Assembly (NCBI GenBank): GCA_016715995.1
Contig: JADJXF010000011.1
Coordinates: 62,001-126,000, forward strand
Origin: Flavobacteriales bacterium
Lineage (GTDB): Bacteria > Bacteroidota > Bacteroidia > Flavobacteriales_F > PHOS-HE28
Reading direction: 5' to 3'
DNA length: 64,000 bases
Both the position numbers and the translations under genes were made by a program. Below are positions 28,142-37,469 of this stretch, piece by piece (positions within the stretch are counted from its first letter, which is position 1; each line of letters starts with the position of its first letter). A model generated the notes under the pieces. That model saw only the letters and a list, made by a program, of their open reading frames with translations. It ran no database searches and was not told where the DNA came from.

Positions 28142-29266
28142 ATGAACCTCTTCCGCAACTTCAAGTCCGTTACCAAGACCTGCTATGGCCGGGGCAGCTT
28201 CGGTAAGCTCGGCGAGATCCTGGATCCGCACCGCTCGGCTAACAAGCAGTTCTTCATTTTCCTGGTCGATTACTACTTCGAGGGCAAGGCAGATTTCATC
28301 GCCCGCATCCCCGCCACGGCGGAGGACGAGATCATCTTTTGCAGCACAAAGAAGGAGCCCACCACGGAGCAGATCGACGGCTTGCGCGACGACATCCTCG
28401 CGCGGCGGGGCCTTCCCGCTGGTGTCATCGGCATCGGAGGCGGCAACGTGATGGACGTGGCCAAGGCGCTCTCGCTGATGTTCACCAACGAAGGCAGCAG
28501 TGTTCAGTACCAAGGGCTAAACCTGATCAAGAAGCCTGGCATCTACCACTGCGGTGTGCCCACCATCAGCGGCACGGGCGCGGAGGTGAGCATGACCGCC
28601 GTGCTCACCGGTCCGGTGAAGAAGCTTGGCCTGAAGTGCGATTGGACCGTCTTCGACCAGATCGTCCTCGACCCCGACCTCATCGCCACGGTGCCCACGG
28701 ACCAGTGGTTCTACACGGGCATGGACACCTACATCCACAGCGTGGAGGCCATCACCGGCACCAAGAAGAACACCTTCGCCGAGGCCTACAGCGAGAAGAG
28801 CCTGGAAATGTGCCGTGAAGTATTCCTGCGCATGGATCGCGAGGATGTGAAGAGCGACGAGTTCCTGATGGTGGCCAGCTACATGGGCGGCCTCAGCCTC
28901 ACCTACAGCGAGGTGGGCGTGTGCCATGCACTGAGCTACGGCTTGGGGAAAGTGCTGGAGATCCACCACTGCATCGCCAATTGCATCGCCTTCAATCAAC
29001 TGGAGGACGTCTATGGCGACTACGTCCAGGAATTCAAGGGCATGGTGAAGCACAACAAGGTGAACATCCCCCAAGGCCTCGCCCAGGACTGGAGCGAGGA
29101 GACCATCTCAGCGATGGCTGAAGTGGCCTACAACCTGCCGCACATGTGGGACCACGCCTTTGGCTCAACTGGCAGGACGTTCCGGATAGGGAGCGTGAAG
29201 GTGTTGGATAAGAGGGAAGGATCGAGGGTTTTGGATGGCCCTTCCTTCCTTGGAGGAGACAGGTAG
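28142..29266 (+). CDS. kdnB: Iron-containing alcohol dehydrogenase family, KdnB-like (Kdo 8-oxidase)
   Basis: The 374-aa protein from ATG 28142 (MNLFRNFKSVTKTCYGRGSF) matches the KdnB type of Fe-dependent dehydrogenases. These oxidise C8 of 3-deoxy-manno-octulosonate on the way to 8-amino-Kdo of lipid A. The nucleotide site is GIGGGNVMDVAKA and GTGAEVSM. Metal ligands are in FYTGMDTYIHSVEA, VCHALSYGL and LEIHHCIANC. The last ~30 residues look wrong for the family. A one-base shift near 29163 would instead read LNWQDVPDRERE, like the family's DWQDxTxRE, so a terminal frameshift is likely. The amino-transferring partner KdnA is not in the window. The substrate is inferred. Confidence 0.75.
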   Translation: MNLFRNFKSVTKTCYGRGSFGKLGEILDPHRSANKQFFIFLVDYYFEGKADFIARIPATAEDEIIFCSTKKEPTTEQIDGLRDDILARRGLPAGVIGIGGGNVMDVAKALSLMFTNEGSSVQYQGLNLIKKPGIYHCGVPTISGTGAEVSMTAVLTGPVKKLGLKCDWTVFDQIVLDPDLIATVPTDQWFYTGMDTYIHSVEAITGTKKNTFAEAYSEKSLEMCREVFLRMDREDVKSDEFLMVASYMGGLSLTYSEVGVCHALSYGLGKVLEIHHCIANCIAFNQLEDVYGDYVQEFKGMVKHNKVNIPQGLAQDWSEETISAMAEVAYNLPHMWDHAFGSTGRTFRIGSVKVLDKREGSRVLDGPSFLGGDR

Positions 29267-29435
29267 TCCTCTACAGCATTGCCGCTGTGGTGGCGTAGTT
29301 GGTGGATATTCTTATCGCCTTTATCCGACGCTCCCCGATGTGCGAGGACTATGACTAAGGCGGCCCACGGGGCGTGCGGAATTCGAGAGGAATGGGATCG
29401 TTCAATGGCTGAGCAAGCGTGACTCTTCGCGTTGG

Positions 29436-29755
29436 TCACTTCAAGAACGCCCCATCCACTACCAGCAACTTCACAGGGCCCCAGACGGTGTCAGACCACC
29501 GGAAACCGATGGAGCCTTCATCACCGTCGTTGCGCCGTTCTCCAATTCGTTGATCAGTTCGCCTTCGAGCACGAAGACCAAGTGGCCCAATTCGCACCAG
29601 TGGTCGGCGAGGTAGTTGGCGCTGTACTCGATCATGCGGATGCGCAAATCGCCGAATTGCTGGATGCGCATGGTAGCGGTTCCGGATGTGCCATTCACCA
29701 CGGTGGTGGGCACCTGAGACCAGCTTATGACCGTGAAGGGGATACGAAGGCTCAT
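29436..29755 (-). pseudogene. DHCW-motif cupin, frameshifted
   Basis: From ATG 29755 the frame reads MSLRIPFTVISWSQVPTTVV, then QQFGDLRIRMIEYSANYLAD and the hallmark LADHWCELGHLVFVLEGEL, the DHCW cupin family signature. Near 29531 one base appears to be missing. Shifting frame continues to PVKLLVVDGAFLK and a stop at 29436, where the family ends with xAKLFIVDxxFL. The length 320 nt is one short of a multiple of three. The repaired protein (~106 aa) is a single-domain cupin of unknown function. The gaps on either side (29267-29435 and 29756-29956) show no other feature. Confidence 0.7.
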
Positions 29756-29956
29756 GGGTTCGACGCGTTGACCCAAGTCTAGCAATTCATCGTTTACCGC
29801 GATAGACGTTGCTGTTCAATTGCGGGGTTGACATACCGGTGGCGAGGTACGCAGGTGATCCCGCTCAGCTCATTCGCGGCAGGTGCGCCTACCTTCATGC
29901 ACTATGGCAGAGTGAAAGAGTGACCACTTCTGCTGAACAAGCCCAAGAACCTGCTC

Positions 29957-31588
29957 ATGAAACGCCGCACCATACGCCGATGGGTCCGACTGCTGGTGAT
30001 ATCACTCGTGCTGGTTGTAGCCGGATTCCTGGGTGTGCGCTGGCTCGAGCATGCCGTCCTCAAGCGCAGCGAGCGCATCCTCACCGGGGTCAGTGGGAGC
30101 GGCAGCAGTGTGAGCTTCGGGAGCGTCGATATCCATCTGTTACGAGGTGATGTCAAATGGTCCGACCTGCGGATCACGCAGCCGGCCGCGGAACCGGATA
30201 CAGCGATGGGCGACCGTGCGATGCGGGTGAGTGGGCAGGTTCATGAGATAGCCGTACAGGGCCTGTCGGTCTGGCGCCTGCTCTTCGGTGGCACCTTGTC
30301 CATGCGTTCCATTTCGGTGATCCGACCGGACATCGAGGTGATCCTTATGAACGATTCCACCACGGCAGCTCAACGCCCGTCGGTGGACCTGACCTCCTTG
30401 AATGCCGACCGTTTGGTGATCGAGGGCGCCGTGCTGCGCATGCACCGCACGGGCGATAGCTTGGAACTGCGCGTGGACACCCTTGGTCTACAGGTGTTGG
30501 AACTGCGCAGCCAGTGGGGCGGCGAAGCACCATTCGATCTGCGATTCGCATCGGCCACCAGCCAGGTGCAAGGGATACGGGCCACGCTGCCACCACTCTA
30601 CGACCTGAGGGTGGGGAGCGTGTCGTTGGACGATGAAGGGAGATTGCTCCGCGTGGTCGATGTTGACTTGAAGCCACGAAATGGACCCCAACGCTATCAC
30701 CACCTGGTCCGCTTCGAGACCGACCTCTTTGATGCGCAGATGGATACCGCGATGTTGGCGGGCCTCGATCTGCCCGCGCTCATCAGCTCCCGGATTCTGC
30801 GGATGGACAACATGCGTTGCGCGGGAGTGGCCCTGAATGTGTACCGCGACAAGACCATGCCCGATGAGCCGTTCCTGAACAAGCCCCTGCCTGCCCGCAT
30901 GATCCGTGAACTGCCGATGGCCGTATGCATGGACAGCCTGGTAGCCGACCGATGGAATGTGCGTTATCACGAGAAGAATGAACTCACTCCGGACTATGGG
31001 GAGGTGGCCTTCTCCGACATCCATGCGGTGGTGGTGGGGTTGTGCAGTGTGGACAGCCTGAGTACCGATACGATGGTCATCAGTGCCATTGCACGCGGTT
31101 ATGACAAGGCGGATGTCACCTTGGATCTGCGCACCGTGATCTCCGATCGCACCGATCGGTTCACCGCGAAGGCGACGATCGGCCGATTGCCTTTCACGGT
31201 ATTCAACCAGATGACGGCTGACCTGATGCTGGTACGCGCGAAGGCAGGCACGATCCGTGGGGTCGTGATGACGATGGATGCGGATAAGGATCGCGCGACG
31301 GGCCGGGCGGACATGACCTACGAGGGGTTGGACATCGAGCTTATCCGGAAGGACGGATCCGGAGAGACCAGAAAGTTCCTCTCGAGCTTGGTGAATCTGG
31401 TGGTGCATTCGCGCAACAAGCGCTCAGGGCCCGATTTCCGCCATGGCGATTTCGCCGTCGATCGGCGCAAGGACCGCTCGGTCTTCAACTACCTCTGGTC
31501 CGGGTTGCGCGAGGGAATCGTCGCCACGGCGCTCCCGGGAGTGCTGCAGGACCTGCGGCAGGGGAGTGAAGCGAAGCCCACCCAGTGA
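29957..31588 (+). CDS. AsmA/TamB-like envelope protein with N-terminal anchor
   Basis: A 543-aa protein with an inner-membrane signal anchor (WVRLLVISLVLVVAGFLGVRWL). A long beta-rich, low-complexity domain follows, resembling AsmA-like proteins: SVDIHLLRGDVKWSDLRI, HEIAVQGLSVWRLLFGGTLS and RSISVIRPDIEVIL near the N-terminus. The C-terminus has DVTLDLRTVI and a final amphipathic stretch. Known AsmA relatives form hydrophobic grooves for lipid transport between the membranes. The role here is inferred from the architecture only and an alternative assignment to another DUF748-like family is possible. Confidence 0.6.
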   Translation: MKRRTIRRWVRLLVISLVLVVAGFLGVRWLEHAVLKRSERILTGVSGSGSSVSFGSVDIHLLRGDVKWSDLRITQPAAEPDTAMGDRAMRVSGQVHEIAVQGLSVWRLLFGGTLSMRSISVIRPDIEVILMNDSTTAAQRPSVDLTSLNADRLVIEGAVLRMHRTGDSLELRVDTLGLQVLELRSQWGGEAPFDLRFASATSQVQGIRATLPPLYDLRVGSVSLDDEGRLLRVVDVDLKPRNGPQRYHHLVRFETDLFDAQMDTAMLAGLDLPALISSRILRMDNMRCAGVALNVYRDKTMPDEPFLNKPLPARMIRELPMAVCMDSLVADRWNVRYHEKNELTPDYGEVAFSDIHAVVVGLCSVDSLSTDTMVISAIARGYDKADVTLDLRTVISDRTDRFTAKATIGRLPFTVFNQMTADLMLVRAKAGTIRGVVMTMDADKDRATGRADMTYEGLDIELIRKDGSGETRKFLSSLVNLVVHSRNKRSGPDFRHGDFAVDRRKDRSVFNYLWSGLREGIVATALPGVLQDLRQGSEAKPTQ

Positions 31589-31730
31589 GAGGTCACGGAG
31601 TGGGCGGCACGGCGATCTTCTTGCGGAACCATCGGATGCTTCAGTCCGCGTTCCAGACCGTGGTCAAGCGGGCTTGTCAAGGTAGAACAGGCCTACGCCG
31701 ATCAAGTTCATCCTGTTTGCCCCATCCTTC

Positions 31731-31738
31731 TAGCTTTG
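31731..31738 (+). promoter_or_regulatory. -7 promoter box TAGCTTTG
   Basis: A perfect match to TAnnTTTG, 39 nt before the ATG of the giant T9SS cargo gene at 31778. A clear TTG at -33 spacing is not seen; the nearest candidate is TTC at 31707-31709. Confidence 0.5.
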
Positions 31739-31777
31739 GCTGGCAGCCTTGTGCGCGGCTGCTCCTAATCGCACCAG

Positions 31778-34700
31778 ATGAAGCGGAAGCTACTCTTCAC
31801 CGGACTCATTTGCGGAATCGTCCAGACGCAAGCCCAGCTCGCACCGTCTCGCTGGAGCGCCTCGCTGCTCTCCGACCGCAGCTTCATCGAGAACAAGGGG
31901 CAGTTCGATGGCCGCACCGGACTGGCCGGTGATCAGGTGCTCTACGCCGTGGATGAGGGCGCGCTTCAGATCCTCTTCACGACCAAGGGCGTGGTGTACC
32001 GCTTCGATGAGAAGGAGAAGAACTTCTACCGCCAGCGCGGCGATCGCAGCCAGCCGCGGATGACCACCAGCACGGAACTGGTGCGGATGGAATGGGTTGG
32101 CGCATCACCGGGCGTGAAGCTGTTGGCCGAAGACCTGCGTCCTGATCATCATACGTATTCCTCGTTGACGCCGGATCGAGCCGTAAGCGATATCGCCGGA
32201 GTGCGCGGCTATGCGAAACTGACCTATCGCGGCCTTTACCCCGGAATCGACGTTGAGTACACCATGCATCCGGCGCAGGGCATCAAGTACAATGTGATCA
32301 TTGCGCCGGGGGCCGATGCCGGCAACGTGCGCATGCGCTATGCTGACGGGCATGCGCTGCGCGTTGATGAGGAGGGGCACCTGCGCATCGCCACGCGCCA
32401 TGGCGACATTGTTGACCATGCGCCTATGGCTAACTACCGGGATAGGGGTGGAGAGCGGATCCCCGTTCGCTTCGACGCGGTCGGGAACGAAGCGCGTTTC
32501 ACCCTTGAGGGTTACGACAACCGCCGACCGATCCTGATTGATCCGTGGGTGGTGACGCCACCTTTTGGCAACAGCAACCGGATCTGGGATGTGGAGGTGG
32601 ATGCCGCGAGCAACGTGTATGTCTATGGCGGCGATTCGCCCCTGCGACTTCGGAAGTACAGCCCTGCCGGCGCGCTGCAATGGACCTATAACACACCTTG
32701 GGACACCGCCAACTACTGGATCGGCAGCATGGTGGCCGACCCGGCGGGCAACTGCTACATCACTGCCGGCACCGATCCGCGCATCGCCAAGGTGAACACC
32801 GGTGGAACGCTGGAATGGAGCGCCAACGGCGGCTTCTTCGATGAGTACTGGCGCATGTCGTTCAATTGCGACTACACGCAGATGGTGCTTGGGGGCACGC
32901 GGCTCACCATCGGCTCCACCTTGCTGCCCATCGGATACGGCCATGCGTTCCGCATCAATCTCACCAACGGCGCGGTGCTGAGCAGCACCAATGTGGCATC
33001 GCTCTCGCCCAGCCCGCTGATCAACAATCCGAACGAGATCCGGGCGATGACCGCCGCGCCGAACGGGCGCTACTACTTCCTCACGCTCGATACCATCGGC
33101 TGCATCACCGAGGACCTGGGCATCATCTACCGCCGCAACAACTCTTACGGCTTCAGTTACCGCGTGGCAGGCTACGGCGTCACCAACCAGCCCATCAATG
33201 CCATCGCGGCCACGGCGAGCCACCTCTACACGCAGAATGGCGCCACGCTGCACAAACGCGCCATCAACACGGGCGTCATCATTGCCACAGCAAGCATTCC
33301 AGGTGGCAGTACCACCACGCAGTTGGGCCAGGCGAGCGCGCAGAACAGCGGGCTTGTGGTGGACAGCTGCGGCAACGTGGTGGTGGGCTCGGGCAATGGC
33401 GTGTACTTCTTCGATGGCGACTTGAACCTGATTGGATCAGCGAGCACGCCTGGCGCGGTCTACGATGTGGCGATCAATTACAATGGCGAGGTGGTGGCCT
33501 GCGGCAACGGTTTCGTGGCTTCGGTGGCGCTCGCCACCTGCGCGCCGCCCTTGGTGGAATGCTGCTATTCCAGCATCGATGCCGTTCCCGTGCAGTGTGT
33601 GAATGGAGCACCTATCACGTTGGGCTCAGAGACTTCCGGTGGTGCATGGAGCGGTCCTGGCATCACCAACGGCTCAGCCGGCCAGTTCGATCCAGCAGTC
33701 GCGGGCGTCGGTACGCACACCATAACCTACACGCTCGCTTGCGGCACCAGCACCATGGATGTGGTGGTGAGCCCGTGCGCGCCGCTGAGCGTGTGCATCG
33801 ATCCCCTGACCGGAGCGCTGGTGGCATCCAACGGCGTAGGCCCCTATGTGTGGCAACAGCAAGTGACCACGCAGGATTGCAGCGCCTGCTTCCTGCTCTG
33901 CATCATTCCACCGGGCTGCGCGGTGAACGTGAGCTCGTGGCAGGAGTTCGCCACGGGCACGAGCATTCCGCCTCCGGCGAACTATCCCATCCGCGTGATC
34001 GATGGCGCAGGCACCGAGCTCGTGATCAACAACGCCAGCGAGCTGCAGCCGTGCGTGGCATGCCCGACCATCACAGTGAACGTGGGCAGCGTGACCGCGG
34101 CGACGTGCAACGGCCTGAGCAATGGCAGCGCTTCGGTTAGCGCGAGCGGTGGCGCGCAGCCATACACCTACTTATGGCAGCCGGGCAACCTTTCAGGTCC
34201 GAGCCAGAGCCTGCTGGGCGCGGGCACCTACACCGTCACCGCCACAGATGCCGATGGCTGCACAGGTAGCACGACGGTCACCATCACCCAGCCGCCAGCG
34301 CTCACGCTTGGCGTCACCAGCGTATCGGACGCCACTTGTGCGGGCAACGATGGCAGCGCCACGGTGGCGCCATCCGGTGGGACGCCTGGCTATACGGTGG
34401 TATGGAGCAATGGCGCCTCAGGCACGACGGCCAGCGGCCTCGCACCGGGCGGCTACACGGCCACGGTGACCGACGCGAACGGCTGCACGGAATCTGTTGT
34501 GGTGCCTGTTGGCTCGGTGGAAGGTCCCGTGATCACCGATGTGAGCGCAACGGCAACCACGTGCGTGCCACCGAATGGCGCGATTACGGTGGCGGCTGTT
34601 GGCGCAGGCTTGGAGTACAGCATCAACAGCGGTGCAAGCTACCAGGCGTCGAATGTGTTCAATGGTTTGGCGAGCGGTTCCTACACTGTGCAGGTGCGTG

Positions 34701-35467
34701 ATGCCAATGGGTGCATCGCCACCGCTACGGTGAATGTGCCTGTTCCTCCGCCACCCGTTCCGGTGATTACCGGTTATGCATTCGCCTGCTTTGGTGAAAC
34801 GATCGTGCTCACCACCACGCAGCCCTACTCCGGCTATTCTTGGAGCACTGGTGCGAGCTCGTCATCAATCACCGTCACCAGCGCCGGCAATCTTACCGTC
34901 ACGGTCACGGATGCAGGTGGATGCACAGGCACGTCGGCGCCCTTTGCCGTTGCCTTCGGCGGTCCGCAAGCGGGCTTCACCACCGACCCGCCTTCGCCGC
35001 AATTGCCTGGCACCACGGTCGATTTCAGCGATGCCTCCTCGGCCTCCGGCGGTTCGATCGTTTCATGGGTGTGGGATTTCGGCGTGCCCAATGGAACCGG
35101 TCTCGGTCCCGATGCGAGTTGGACCTATCCTGATGCTGGAGCCTACATCATCACGCTCATCGTCACTGATGTGAATGGCTGTACGGATACGGCATCATAC
35201 ACCTACCTGATCCGTCCGGCCGACATCCGCATCCCCAACGTCTTCAGCCCGAACGGTGATGGGCAGAATGAGGCCTTCGTGATCGAGAACATCGAGTACT
35301 TCAGCAACGAGCTGGTGATCGTGAACCGCTGGGGGAATGAGGTGTTCTCCGCCAAGAACTACCGCAACACATGGAAGGCCGGCGGCCATCCGGACGGTAC
35401 CTATTACTACATCCTGCGCTTGGATGATGGCCGGGAGTTCACCGGGCACCTGACCGTCCTGCGCTGA
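31778..35467 (+). CDS. Giant T9SS type B cargo protein with SprB-like repeats and PKD domain
   Basis: A 1,229-aa secreted protein. Signal peptide MKRKLLFTGLICGIVQTQAQ. Then an N-terminal domain like DUF7948 (SFIENKGQFDGR, VLYAVDEGALQILFTTKGVV) and a propeller-like SBBP region (~residues 270-600). Cys-rich SprB-like repeats follow (~770-990, with GTYTVTATDADGCTGS and GGYTATVTDANGCTES), then a PKD-type domain (~1070-1145, VSWVWDFG...YPDAGAYIITLIV). The gliding-motility C-terminal (type B sorting) domain starts at FSPNGDGQNEAFVI and ends DGREFTGHLTVLR. Type B cargo is secreted and usually attached to the surface or released; SprB repeats are known in adhesins. An adhesin or matrix role is inferred. 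Confidence 0.9.
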   Translation: MKRKLLFTGLICGIVQTQAQLAPSRWSASLLSDRSFIENKGQFDGRTGLAGDQVLYAVDEGALQILFTTKGVVYRFDEKEKNFYRQRGDRSQPRMTTSTELVRMEWVGASPGVKLLAEDLRPDHHTYSSLTPDRAVSDIAGVRGYAKLTYRGLYPGIDVEYTMHPAQGIKYNVIIAPGADAGNVRMRYADGHALRVDEEGHLRIATRHGDIVDHAPMANYRDRGGERIPVRFDAVGNEARFTLEGYDNRRPILIDPWVVTPPFGNSNRIWDVEVDAASNVYVYGGDSPLRLRKYSPAGALQWTYNTPWDTANYWIGSMVADPAGNCYITAGTDPRIAKVNTGGTLEWSANGGFFDEYWRMSFNCDYTQMVLGGTRLTIGSTLLPIGYGHAFRINLTNGAVLSSTNVASLSPSPLINNPNEIRAMTAAPNGRYYFLTLDTIGCITEDLGIIYRRNNSYGFSYRVAGYGVTNQPINAIAATASHLYTQNGATLHKRAINTGVIIATASIPGGSTTTQLGQASAQNSGLVVDSCGNVVVGSGNGVYFFDGDLNLIGSASTPGAVYDVAINYNGEVVACGNGFVASVALATCAPPLVECCYSSIDAVPVQCVNGAPITLGSETSGGAWSGPGITNGSAGQFDPAVAGVGTHTITYTLACGTSTMDVVVSPCAPLSVCIDPLTGALVASNGVGPYVWQQQVTTQDCSACFLLCIIPPGCAVNVSSWQEFATGTSIPPPANYPIRVIDGAGTELVINNASELQPCVACPTITVNVGSVTAATCNGLSNGSASVSASGGAQPYTYLWQPGNLSGPSQSLLGAGTYTVTATDADGCTGSTTVTITQPPALTLGVTSVSDATCAGNDGSATVAPSGGTPGYTVVWSNGASGTTASGLAPGGYTATVTDANGCTESVVVPVGSVEGPVITDVSATATTCVPPNGAITVAAVGAGLEYSINSGASYQASNVFNGLASGSYTVQVRDANGCIATATVNVPVPPPPVPVITGYAFACFGETIVLTTTQPYSGYSWSTGASSSSITVTSAGNLTVTVTDAGGCTGTSAPFAVAFGGPQAGFTTDPPSPQLPGTTVDFSDASSASGGSIVSWVWDFGVPNGTGLGPDASWTYPDAGAYIITLIVTDVNGCTDTASYTYLIRPADIRIPNVFSPNGDGQNEAFVIENIEYFSNELVIVNRWGNEVFSAKNYRNTWKAGGHPDGTYYYILRLDDGREFTGHLTVLR

Positions 35468-35474
35468 GGCTGAA

Positions 35475-36020
35475 TCACGGATCCTCCGCGATCTCGAGCT
35501 TCACGATCCTCGGGGGATTATCCTTGCCGTCGGCATAGAGGTACGTGGCCCGCACGAGCATGCCATCGCGGAGCTCGACCAACGCGCCCTTGCCGTTGTG
35601 GAAGCCGGCTTGCCCCACATTCTGATAGTAGCCGAACCAGATGCTGTCGCCCACATAGAACCGCTCGTAGATATTGTACTCGTATTCATCGCGACGGGCG
35701 GTCCGCACGCGCTCGATGCCCCAGCTCTGGATGGGGCCTTCCACCACCTGGGCCTCGCCGTTGCTGATGGCCTTCATCAAGCGCCAATGGTCCCAGCCCA
35801 TGAGCCCTATCCCGATCAGCGCGATGATGACTCCGAAGGCGATCAGGATCCTCGGAGTGGTGATGCCGCCACGCTTAGGCGGATCCAACCGCTTCCTGTC
35901 CTTGGCGCGCTGCACAATACGCCAGGCAATGCCCAGCGCGATGAAGCCTCCCGCAAGCCACGCCGCCACGATGTCAAAGGGAGGCTCGGCCGCAATGTCG
36001 TAGACAATTCGAAAGTCCAT
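35475..36020 (-). CDS. Membrane protein of unknown function
   Basis: The start at 36020 (MDFRIVYDIAAEPPFD) is preferred; two longer in-frame ATGs exist. The 181-aa product has two transmembrane helices (FDIVAAWLAGGFIALGIAW and TPRILIAFGVIIALIGIGLM). A soluble C-terminal domain follows (QVVEGPIQSWGIERVR ... RFYVGDSIWFGYYQ ... GALVELRDGMLVRATYLYAD). That domain resembles the OB-like tail of DUF3592-type membrane proteins, but the match is weak. It is convergent with the cargo gene, with 7 nt between the stops. Confidence 0.55.
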   Translation of the reverse strand: MDFRIVYDIAAEPPFDIVAAWLAGGFIALGIAWRIVQRAKDRKRLDPPKRGGITTPRILIAFGVIIALIGIGLMGWDHWRLMKAISNGEAQVVEGPIQSWGIERVRTARRDEYEYNIYERFYVGDSIWFGYYQNVGQAGFHNGKGALVELRDGMLVRATYLYADGKDNPPRIVKLEIAEDP

Positions 36021-36086
36021 GCGCGTGCCGAACATAGGAAGCGCAGCCATCACGGACCAACACATGCAACTTGCAATACATGCTCC

Positions 36087-36758
36087 TCACAGACCCTCGG
36101 CGCCGCTGAACACGTAGCGCACGATGTTGGCACCCATGCGCAGGGCCTTCATACGGGTTTCCTCACTATCGCCATGCACGTCCGGGTCCTCCCAGCCATC
36201 GCCGAGATCGCATTCAGAATCATAGAAGAGCACGAGGCGGCCATCCCAGAACAGGCCGTAGCCGCGCGCGGGCTTGTCGTCGTGCTCATGGATCTTGGGC
36301 AACCCTTGCGGAAAGGCGAACTCTTGGTGGTAAATGGGGTGGGCGAATGGCAGCTCCACGAGTTCGAGCTCTGGGAAGACCCGTGTGAGCATCGGCCGCA
36401 AGTAGGGGTCCATGCCGTAGTTGTCGCTGATGTGCAGGAAGCCGCCGCCGATCAAATAATTGCGGAGGTTCTCCGCCTCCTGCATGCTGAAGACCACGTT
36501 GCCGTGCCCGGTCATGTGGACGAATGGGAAGTTGAAGAGCTCGGGACCGCCCACCTCCACGGTCGGCACATCGGCGCTGATGCCCATACCCAACTGGGCG
36601 TTGCAGAACTTCACGAGGTTCGGAAGCGCGGTGGGGTTGGCATACCAATCGCCGCCACCGCCATACTTGAGCACGGCCAGCTGGTAACTGCCTTGCGCCA
36701 CGGCGTTCGAGAGACCGACGACCAGCAGGAATAACGCGATCACGAGGCGCTTGAACAT
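36087..36758 (-). CDS. Exported DUF4159 family protein
   Basis: A 223-aa protein with signal peptide MFKRLVIALFLLVVGLSNAV. The mature part has the DUF4159 landmarks: YGGGGDWYANPTALPNLVKF at the start, TGHGNVVFSMQEAENLRNYL and GGGFLHISDNYGMD in the middle, and FPELELVELPFAHPIYHQEF followed by YGLFWDGRLVLFYDSECDLG. The fold is thought to be class I glutamine amidotransferase-like. The function is unproven. It lies 9 nt after rsmE on the same strand, so it is co-transcribed. Confidence 0.85.
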   Translation of the reverse strand: MFKRLVIALFLLVVGLSNAVAQGSYQLAVLKYGGGGDWYANPTALPNLVKFCNAQLGMGISADVPTVEVGGPELFNFPFVHMTGHGNVVFSMQEAENLRNYLIGGGFLHISDNYGMDPYLRPMLTRVFPELELVELPFAHPIYHQEFAFPQGLPKIHEHDDKPARGYGLFWDGRLVLFYDSECDLGDGWEDPDVHGDSEETRMKALRMGANIVRYVFSGAEGL

Positions 36759-36767
36759 GCGGCGAAG

Positions 36768-37469
36768 TTACCCCTGTTGCGCGAGGCTCATCCACATGCA
36801 GGCGGCAAGTGCTGCGGTCTCGGTACGGAGGCGCGCAGAACCAAGCGACACCGGCAGGACGCCGGCGGCCTGCAGTTGCTCCGCCTCAGCCGGCGTGAAA
36901 TCGCCTTCCGGTCCGATGAGCACCAGTGCATCGCGCGACGCTTCGTACTGGTCCATGAGCGAAACGGGACCATCCATGCACCAACCGAAGAAGCGCTGTG
37001 ATGGGTGAGCCTCGCGAAGCAGGTCCTCCAATGTGGTGATGCCGTCAATAGCCGGCAGCCACACGCGCTGGCTCTGCTTCATGGCCGCGATGGCCACGCG
37101 CTCCAGGCGCTCGGTGCGCAGGCGAGCGCGCTCGGTGCGCTGGCTCTGGAGCGGTGTGATCCGATCAATGCCGATCTCCACCGCCTTCTCCACGAACCAC
37201 TCGAATCGGTCCATCTGCTTGGTGGGTGCCACAGCCAGATGAATCAACGCGCTGCGCTCGGTCGGATGCTGGGTGCTCTCCAGCACCATGGCGACGCATC
37301 GTTTCTTGGAGACATCGACGAGTTCGGCTTCCGCACGCGTACCGCGCCCATTCAGCAAGCCGATCCGATGACCGACCGTGAGCCGGAGCACCTGGGTGGC
37401 ATGGTGCGCCTCCTCTTCCGGCAGGTCCACCAGACCGGGCTCCAGTTCGGGGCAGAAGAACAGATGCAT
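36768..37469 (-). CDS. rsmE: 16S rRNA (uracil1498-N3)-methyltransferase RsmE
   Basis: A 233-aa SPOUT methyltransferase that methylates N3 of U1498 in 16S rRNA. The N-terminal PUA-like part has EEEAHHATQVLRLTVGHRIG, and the knot region has KQMDRFEWFVEKAVEIGIDR. The AdoMet-binding knot is LVLIGPEGDFTPAEAEQL followed by VSLGSARLRTETAALAA. The start at 37469 (MHLFFCPELEPG) fits the family and overlaps the stop of the upstream membrane protein gene by one base (TAATG). A longer upstream start is rejected. Confidence 0.95.
   Translation of the reverse strand: MHLFFCPELEPGLVDLPEEEAHHATQVLRLTVGHRIGLLNGRGTRAEAELVDVSKKRCVAMVLESTQHPTERSALIHLAVAPTKQMDRFEWFVEKAVEIGIDRITPLQSQRTERARLRTERLERVAIAAMKQSQRVWLPAIDGITTLEDLLREAHPSQRFFGWCMDGPVSLMDQYEASRDALVLIGPEGDFTPAEAEQLQAAGVLPVSLGSARLRTETAALAACMWMSLAQQG

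Noticed and set aside
29267..29956. tRNA or other RNA gene in the gaps around the cupin
   Set aside because: No cloverleaf-like arms or conserved T-loop sequence could be found.
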